10,025 nt of DNA from Blastocatellia bacterium (lineage in GTDB: Bacteria > Acidobacteriota > Blastocatellia > Pyrinomonadales > Pyrinomonadaceae), in contig JACDAY010000046.1 of assembly GCA_013695195.1 (NCBI GenBank), positions 1 through 10,025 on the forward strand, written 5' to 3'. How positions within the stretch are numbered: the first letter of the stretch is position 1; every line of letters starts with the position of its first letter. Positions 6,392 to 10,025 of this stretch are shown here, in pieces. The notes below the pieces were generated by a model. The model did not search any database and had not been told where the DNA came from. It saw only the letters and a list, made by a program, of their open reading frames with translations. The position numbers were made by a program, and so were the translations under genes.

Positions 6392-6661
6392 TTAAACCGT
6401 TGTTCTGCGGCCCATTACTAATCTGACCAGTAGAAGCAGAATGACCGCGCCCAGGATCGACATTATCCAGCCGACGGCGTAGTTTTCGCCTGCCCACAGC
6501 GTACGTGCGATAAAGCTTCCGATAAATGCTCCAACGATTCCGAGCAAGGCAGTCAATAACCAACCGAGAGCCCCTTCAGGAAATGCTTCCCTTCCAGGCA
6601 GCAAAAGCCTTGCCAGAGCGCCTACTATTAATCCTATGATAAGAGTCCAAATAAGTGACAT
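6392..6661 (-). CDS. GlsB/YeaQ/YmgE-family small membrane protein
   Basis: This is 89 residues, the usual size of the transglycosylase-associated (PF04226-type) family of stress-induced inner-membrane proteins. Three hydrophobic helices are visible at about 3-20, 31-52 and 63-83, rich in the small Gly/Ala residues typical of the family (GLIVGALARLLLPGRE, then GWLLTALLGIVGAFIG, then VGWIMSILGAVILLLLVRL). The molecular function is not established; relatives respond to osmotic, acid or general stress. The start has AGGAG (6668-6672) 6 nt upstream. It lies 80 nt after the YggT gene, so it may be read from the dps operon or from its own unseen promoter. It ends at the shared terminator with the metallothionein gene. 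Confidence 0.92.
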   Translation of the reverse strand: MSLIWTLIIGLIVGALARLLLPGREAFPEGALGWLLTALLGIVGAFIGSFIARTLWAGENYAVGWIMSILGAVILLLLVRLVMGRRTTV

Positions 6662-6741
6662 GTTTTTCTCCTAATCTATACAATATCTGTGGTTGCGAAT
6701 AGTTAAGTTTTACACCCATTCATCAGGTAAAGCAAATGATC

Positions 6742-7260
6742 TTATATCGCAGTTTTTCGATGCGCGAACATTCTAAGCAAACCGTTGATCGCAAGATGCA
6801 GTAGCATATATACAACAATTGCGATGATGATCGGTAATGCGAGCGTAAAGCCTTCAGCGGTAGAGGGGCTTGCCACAATGCCTCTGAAAGGCGCATAGAG
6901 CGGATCGGTAATATTCCTGATAAACTCTACAAAACCTGCACCCTCCCGCGCCGCGAAAAGTGCAAGCAGCAGACGGATCGTAAGCAGCCCGTAAATTAGA
7001 AAGAATAGGTAATCTACGATCTGAGATACGCGGGCCATAAATCTGCCGCGCTCGACTTCCCTGTCGGTCTGAGCAACCTCGTTGACTGCTCTCTGACGCA
7101 TGTTGCCGGCAATGTCCTGGATCTGGCCGGCTTCGCCCGCCGTCGGGACGCGTGCTTCCGCGGCGATCTCACCGCCGACTTCGGCGTTCAGATCGGATTT
7201 GATCACATCGTGATTAACCGCCCGTTGGGCCTCGTCTAATGCCAATTTATTATCAACCAT
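6742..7260 (-). CDS. YggT-domain membrane protein with long hydrophilic N-terminal extension
   Basis: This is 172 residues. The C-terminal half is a single YggT-like domain: membrane helix at ~81-104, the conserved-looking FIRNITDPLYAPFRGIV segment at ~113-129, and a second helix at ~139-160. YggT proteins are small inner-membrane proteins implicated in osmotic or ion stress and in cell-division settings; biochemical function is unclear. The first ~75 residues are hydrophilic and Ala/Glu-rich, probably cytoplasmic and partly helical, and are not part of the family domain. Its ATG overlaps the end of the 94-residue protein gene by 8 nt, which suggests translational coupling; AGGAG is present but 12 nt from the start. 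Confidence 0.83.
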   Translation of the reverse strand: MVDNKLALDEAQRAVNHDVIKSDLNAEVGGEIAAEARVPTAGEAGQIQDIAGNMRQRAVNEVAQTDREVERGRFMARVSQIVDYLFFLIYGLLTIRLLLALFAAREGAGFVEFIRNITDPLYAPFRGIVASPSTAEGFTLALPIIIAIVVYMLLHLAINGLLRMFAHRKTAI

Positions 7261-7537
7261 TTTGATTTGCCGCTCCTGTTTTGTCGTTTTTTGTTTCTTC
7301 GCGTCCCTGCGGCGTGTCCGCCGAATCTATAACTCCGGCGGCATCCCGTTCGTCCGGATTACCCCTGGTCTCGTCGCCGCGTAAAAACTGGCGCTTAATC
7401 CCGTCTTCGTCCTGTTGGCTCGCTTCATCCGAGATGTTTTCGGCATCCCAGCCTTCACGTTTAATTTGTTCGTGCTCCTGGGCAGTGCTCTCAAGCTCCG
7501 TTTGAAACGGGGAATCTATGTCGTTTTTCTTTTGCAT
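7253..7537 (-). CDS. Small acidic, probably disordered protein of unknown function
   Basis: This is 94 residues, not recognised. It is highly charged (rich in Asp, Glu, Lys, Gln and Gly), has no cysteine, no hydrophobic segment and no signal peptide, so it should be a soluble cytoplasmic and mostly disordered protein. A short KREGWDAENISDEASQQDEDG stretch is the only part that looks motif-like. The start at 7537 is chosen because AAGGAG (7543-7548) sits 5 nt upstream; a longer frame to 7606 would overlap the dps coding sequence. It lies 20 nt after dps and overlaps the YggT gene by 8 nt, so it is almost certainly in the same transcript. A role linked to Dps or stress survival is inferred only from context. 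Confidence 0.75.
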   Translation of the reverse strand: MQKKNDIDSPFQTELESTAQEHEQIKREGWDAENISDEASQQDEDGIKRQFLRGDETRGNPDERDAAGVIDSADTPQGREETKNDKTGAANQNG

Positions 7538-7557
7538 AAATGCTCCTTCAGGATTTG

Positions 7558-8064
7558 CTAAGTAGTAAGACCATCGCGTTTCTCCAGAATATCCCGAAGC
7601 CACCATTCATGTTTTTCGTGGATCTGAACAAAGCGCGTCAAGACATCCGCGGTCCCCGGATCGTCGGCTTCGTCTGCAGTCTTGATCGCGGCGCGCATTT
7701 CCCTGATAACGGTTAATGCGTTCTCATCAGCTTCCCGAATCATCTCGCGCATATCGCTGCTGTCTTTTGCCGATTTAATAGTAGCCGTTTTCTGAAATTC
7801 TTCAATCCTCGAAACCGGATTTTGCCCGATCATCCTGACACGCTCGGCCATCTCGTCAATTGTTACATAGACCTCGCCTGCAAACTCATCGAAAAGAAGA
7901 TGCAGGTCGCGAAACAGAGGACCGAACGTCTGCCAGTGGTAGTGTTTGTAATTGAGGTAAAGAATGAAGGCATTCGCCACCTGTTTTTGTAAACCGAGAA
8001 CGACATCACTGTTCGGTTTGTTATTCTCGTTCAATTCCTTTGCAGATATTGCTTTCGGTGCCAT
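7558..8064 (-). CDS. dps: Dps-family ferritin-like DNA-protection protein
   Basis: Dps assembles into a 12-subunit shell that oxidises Fe(II) with hydrogen peroxide and stores it as ferric mineral, and in many species also binds DNA. The protein is 168 residues, the usual length. All five classical inter-subunit ferroxidase ligands are present with the correct spacing: His43, His55, Asp59, Asp70 and Glu74, within KHYHWQTFGPLFRDLHLLFDE and VTIDEMAERVRMIG. A short Lys-containing N-terminal tail (MAPKAISAKE) could contact DNA. The start has AAGGAG (8069-8074) 4 nt upstream. It heads a compact set with the acidic protein and the YggT gene. A terminator hairpin ends only 23 nt before its start, so its promoter is unclear. 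Confidence 0.97.
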   Translation of the reverse strand: MAPKAISAKELNENNKPNSDVVLGLQKQVANAFILYLNYKHYHWQTFGPLFRDLHLLFDEFAGEVYVTIDEMAERVRMIGQNPVSRIEEFQKTATIKSAKDSSDMREMIREADENALTVIREMRAAIKTADEADDPGTADVLTRFVQIHEKHEWWLRDILEKRDGLTT

Positions 8065-8079
8065 TTAGCTCCTTTAAAT

Positions 8080-8119
8080 AAAAAAATCCACGGTGAACCG
8101 AATAAACGGCCCACCATGG
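8080..8119 (-). terminator. Strong rho-independent terminator between the glycine-zipper gene and dps
   Basis: On the minus strand, CCATGGTGGGCCG (8119-8107) pairs along 13 bp (three G-U) with CGGTTCACCGTGG (8100-8088) around a TTTATT loop, followed by ATTTTTTTA. It lies 18 nt past the stop of the upstream gene and 23 nt before the dps start codon, so it could act as a simple terminator or as a partial attenuator of dps. Confidence 0.85.
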
Positions 8120-8127
8120 AAGATCAA
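8099..8127 (-). promoter_or_regulatory. Weak candidate dps promoter overlapping the terminator stem
   Basis: TTGATC (8127-8122), a 17-nt spacer and TATTCG (8104-8099) give 4 of 6 and 3 of 6 consensus matches. Starting here would place the first transcribed base inside the hairpin and avoid the terminator fold. This is the only spaced candidate I find before dps, and it is weak. Confidence 0.25.
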
Positions 8128-8136
8128 GATTAAGAG

Positions 8137-10025
8137 TTAATTTCGGATAGTGCCTACATTATTAGGAGCGGTCGCGGTAATTCTAAAAGTCGAACCTTCG
8201 CTCAAGTTAATATTATCGCGGCCCTGTAGTAACACCGAACCTGCTCCTGCTCCTGCTCCTACTGCGGCACCGACAGCCGCACCCGAACCGCCGCCGGCAA
8301 TCGCTCCAATAAGAGCGCCGAGGGCGGCTCCGATGCCGGCACGAGTTACAGTTTTGGTAGTCTGGTTGCTGTCACGAACGGTTCCCTCATTATTGACGGT
8401 TACATCGTCGCCGTTGACAGCAGTTACGCCGTCCACCAGGCCGGCAAAACGATATGTCTCGCCGTTGTTAAGTCGAATCGATTCAAAGTCCAAAGACAAA
8501 TTCGATCTGCCCGAAACGCGTCCCGAACTATCCGAAGCAGCGACGCGGCCCGTGATCATAGCCCCTGCAAACTGGCCGGGCGATGTTACTTCCATCGTAA
8601 ACCGATCGTTCACCTTGGAGTCTCTTGTGGTGATCGAATCGCGAAGCACAGCAGTTATCTGCGTGCCGTTAGGTATGACAAAGGAACCGCTGTTTCCGAT
8701 TCCTACATTGTCATTCACAATCGTTCTGTTGTCGATACCGGGCCATTGCGCGGTGTTGCTGATTTTATCGTATGTGCTTGACACCGTTACTTGCTGGTCG
8801 AGATTCTCCACATAAACCCGGCGTGTTACATGTAAATGTCCGTCTGGCGTACGCCTAAATGAAGCGTAGAAGTCATTCATTCTTTCGCCTTGATAGCTAA
8901 TCGTTAGGCCGTCCTGCCGATCAGCCGTCGCGGTTGTAGTAATCACCCGCCCCCGGTTATTCGTTTCTGTTCTGGGAGCGCCGTCAGCTTCAAAACTCAA
9001 TTGCGGGGAAGTACTGGACGCCATCGTGACCATTCGCCCTTCCTTTTCAATTGCAATTACCTCAGGCGATTGAAGGCGACGCTCCAGGTTACGCCGCACA
9101 TTTTCGCGTTGAGCAACAGGATAATTCCTAAGGGCACGGTTTATTATTTCCGAAATATTGTCACTCTCTGTCGGACTCAAACGATAGGTTCCCGTCAATC
9201 GAGCATCAAACCGTGTTCCGGGTTCCGTGCCGACATGAACGCCACCCCTATTAATAATGCCGGCGGTAAAAGGCGGAAGCGTCTGGTTCCAATTCGAGCT
9301 TACCCGGTAATAATTCGCCAAGGTATTCAGATCGGTTCTCAGGCTACTCCACTGCGTTACCGCGGAAGTAGATAACCGGTTTCTACGCATAAATTGATCG
9401 ATATAAGACGCCCGTGTCAGAACTTCCGACACGTCACCACCTACCGACTGATCATTATCGAATTTTTCCTTTAAGCGATCTGTGGCATTTTCAAATTCCG
9501 TCACATAGTCCGATATGGAATCTTCGCGGTTAGTATCATTCAATCGGCTGCGGTCAAGCGCCGAATCAAGCTGCCTTTTATATCGGTCTGTCTTCGATTC
9601 GATCCGAGTTAGAAGGGTGCGAACCTGCAATTCCGACACAGTGTAGGGAATCGTGTAAGAAGTAGAAGGAAACCTGCCGGGAATCGTTTGGTTCCAATTC
9701 CAGGTCAAACTGTAATACCGCGCCAGCATGTTCAGATCAGTTCGCAGGCTCGTCCATTGTCTTTCTGCAGAAGCCGAAAGACGATTTGTTCGCATAAATG
9801 TATCAATGACCGTTGCACGGTTTAAAACCTCGGTCGTCTCAGTCGATACATCCTGCCTTGCATTGAAGCGGCTTCTCAGAGCGTCCGTAGCGTTCTCGAA
9901 GTTGGCAATGTAATTGTTTATCGAGTCTTCCGTATTTGTATCGTTGATACGGCTGCGATCCAAAGACCGGTCAACCTCATCTTTGAATGTGTCGGTCTTC
10001 GTTTCGATGCGAACCAAAAGATTCT
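8137..10025 (-). CDS. Large envelope protein with 135-residue repeats and C-terminal glycine zipper (5' end outside window)
   Basis: At least 626 residues are visible, and the frame is still open at the window edge. Numbering from the TTG at 10017, two helical repeats occupy ~1-111 and ~136-246 with an exact 135-residue offset: DRSRINDTN (20) with DRSRLNDTN (155), MRTNRLSAS with MRRNRLSTS, and NWNQT with NWNQT. Residues ~250-440 are polar and beta-rich with no family I can name. Residues ~446-626 resemble the YMGG-type glycine-zipper proteins: a FVIPNGTQITAVLRDSI strand region, then a Gly/Ala zipper at ~559-597 (GIGAALGALIGAIAGG...), and a short tail. Such zippers insert in or span membranes; an envelope location is inferred. 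Function is unknown. The true start and any signal peptide are upstream of the window. A strong terminator follows. Confidence 0.83.
   Translation of the reverse strand, partial: NLLVRIETKTDTFKDEVDRSLDRSRINDTNTEDSINNYIANFENATDALRSRFNARQDVSTETTEVLNRATVIDTFMRTNRLSASAERQWTSLRTDLNMLARYYSLTWNWNQTIPGRFPSTSYTIPYTVSELQVRTLLTRIESKTDRYKRQLDSALDRSRLNDTNREDSISDYVTEFENATDRLKEKFDNDQSVGGDVSEVLTRASYIDQFMRRNRLSTSAVTQWSSLRTDLNTLANYYRVSSNWNQTLPPFTAGIINRGGVHVGTEPGTRFDARLTGTYRLSPTESDNISEIINRALRNYPVAQRENVRRNLERRLQSPEVIAIEKEGRMVTMASSTSPQLSFEADGAPRTETNNRGRVITTTATADRQDGLTISYQGERMNDFYASFRRTPDGHLHVTRRVYVENLDQQVTVSSTYDKISNTAQWPGIDNRTIVNDNVGIGNSGSFVIPNGTQITAVLRDSITTRDSKVNDRFTMEVTSPGQFAGAMITGRVAASDSSGRVSGRSNLSLDFESIRLNNGETYRFAGLVDGVTAVNGDDVTVNNEGTVRDSNQTTKTVTRAGIGAALGALIGAIAGGGSGAAVGAAVGAGAGAGSVLLQGRDNINLSEGSTFRITATAPNNVGTIRN

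Noticed and set aside
7538..7606. Longer start for the 94-residue acidic protein at 7606
   Set aside because: It would overlap dps by about 49 nt; the ATG at 7537 has AAGGAG 5 nt upstream.
8150..8815. Plus-strand open frame of 221 codons
   Set aside because: It is antisense to the glycine-zipper protein; its Pro/Ala-rich segment is the complement of the Gly/Ala zipper codons.
10015..10017. TTG at 10017 as the start of the glycine-zipper protein
   Set aside because: The repeat homology (LL-x-RIE.KTD) continues upstream of it to the window edge, no ribosome site can be seen and no signal peptide follows, so the gene is simply cut by the window.

Overview
The window looks like a stretch of chromosome from a Gram-negative-type bacterium of moderate G+C. 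The best guess is Acidobacteriota, class Blastocatellia (Pyrinomonadaceae-like). This is inferred from a long secreted protein that joins a sortilin/BNR-type propeller to FG-GAP-like repeats of the D-Y-D-G-D-G-K-x-D ... F-R-P-S-x-x-x-W type, from TPGIP-repeat lipoproteins, and from a glycine-zipper envelope protein. No rRNA or other marker fixes the taxonomy.

Layout. At 1-503 lies the 3' end of recA, which converges on a small lipoprotein gene (minus strand, 563-1006) across a shared bidirectional terminator. The lipoprotein has a good sigma70-type promoter at 1171-1199, and its leader carries a REP-like hairpin. Back to back with it, a second good promoter (1246-1274) drives a tRNA-Phe(GAA) gene with encoded CCA (1309-1384). 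A two-helix PepSY membrane protein follows (1655-2191). Then comes a 250-bp MITE-like palindromic element with 8-bp target duplications (2229-2494), a tandem 12-bp repeat that may be an operator, and the 1085-residue secreted propeller/FG-GAP protein (2624-5881), which ends in a long hairpin repeat.

From 6000 onward the genes look like a stress and metal-homeostasis neighbourhood. A 54-residue cysteine-rich metallothionein (6155-6319, plus strand) has its own promoter and terminator. It converges on a minus-strand series that reads, in transcription order: a large envelope protein with 135-residue repeats and a glycine zipper (8137 to beyond 10025), Dps ferritin (7558-8064), a 94-residue acidic and probably disordered protein (7253-7537), a YggT-domain membrane protein with an unusual hydrophilic N-terminal extension (6742-7260, overlapping the previous gene by 8 nt), and a GlsB/YeaQ-type small membrane protein (6392-6661). 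Dps, the acidic protein and the YggT protein are tightly packed and probably co-transcribed. A strong terminator hairpin separates Dps from the large envelope gene and leaves almost no room for a separate dps promoter.

No clearly new defence or mobile system is visible. The most interesting items are the MITE, the metallothionein, the Dps/acidic protein/YggT gene set, and the exact 135-residue repeats in the truncated envelope protein.
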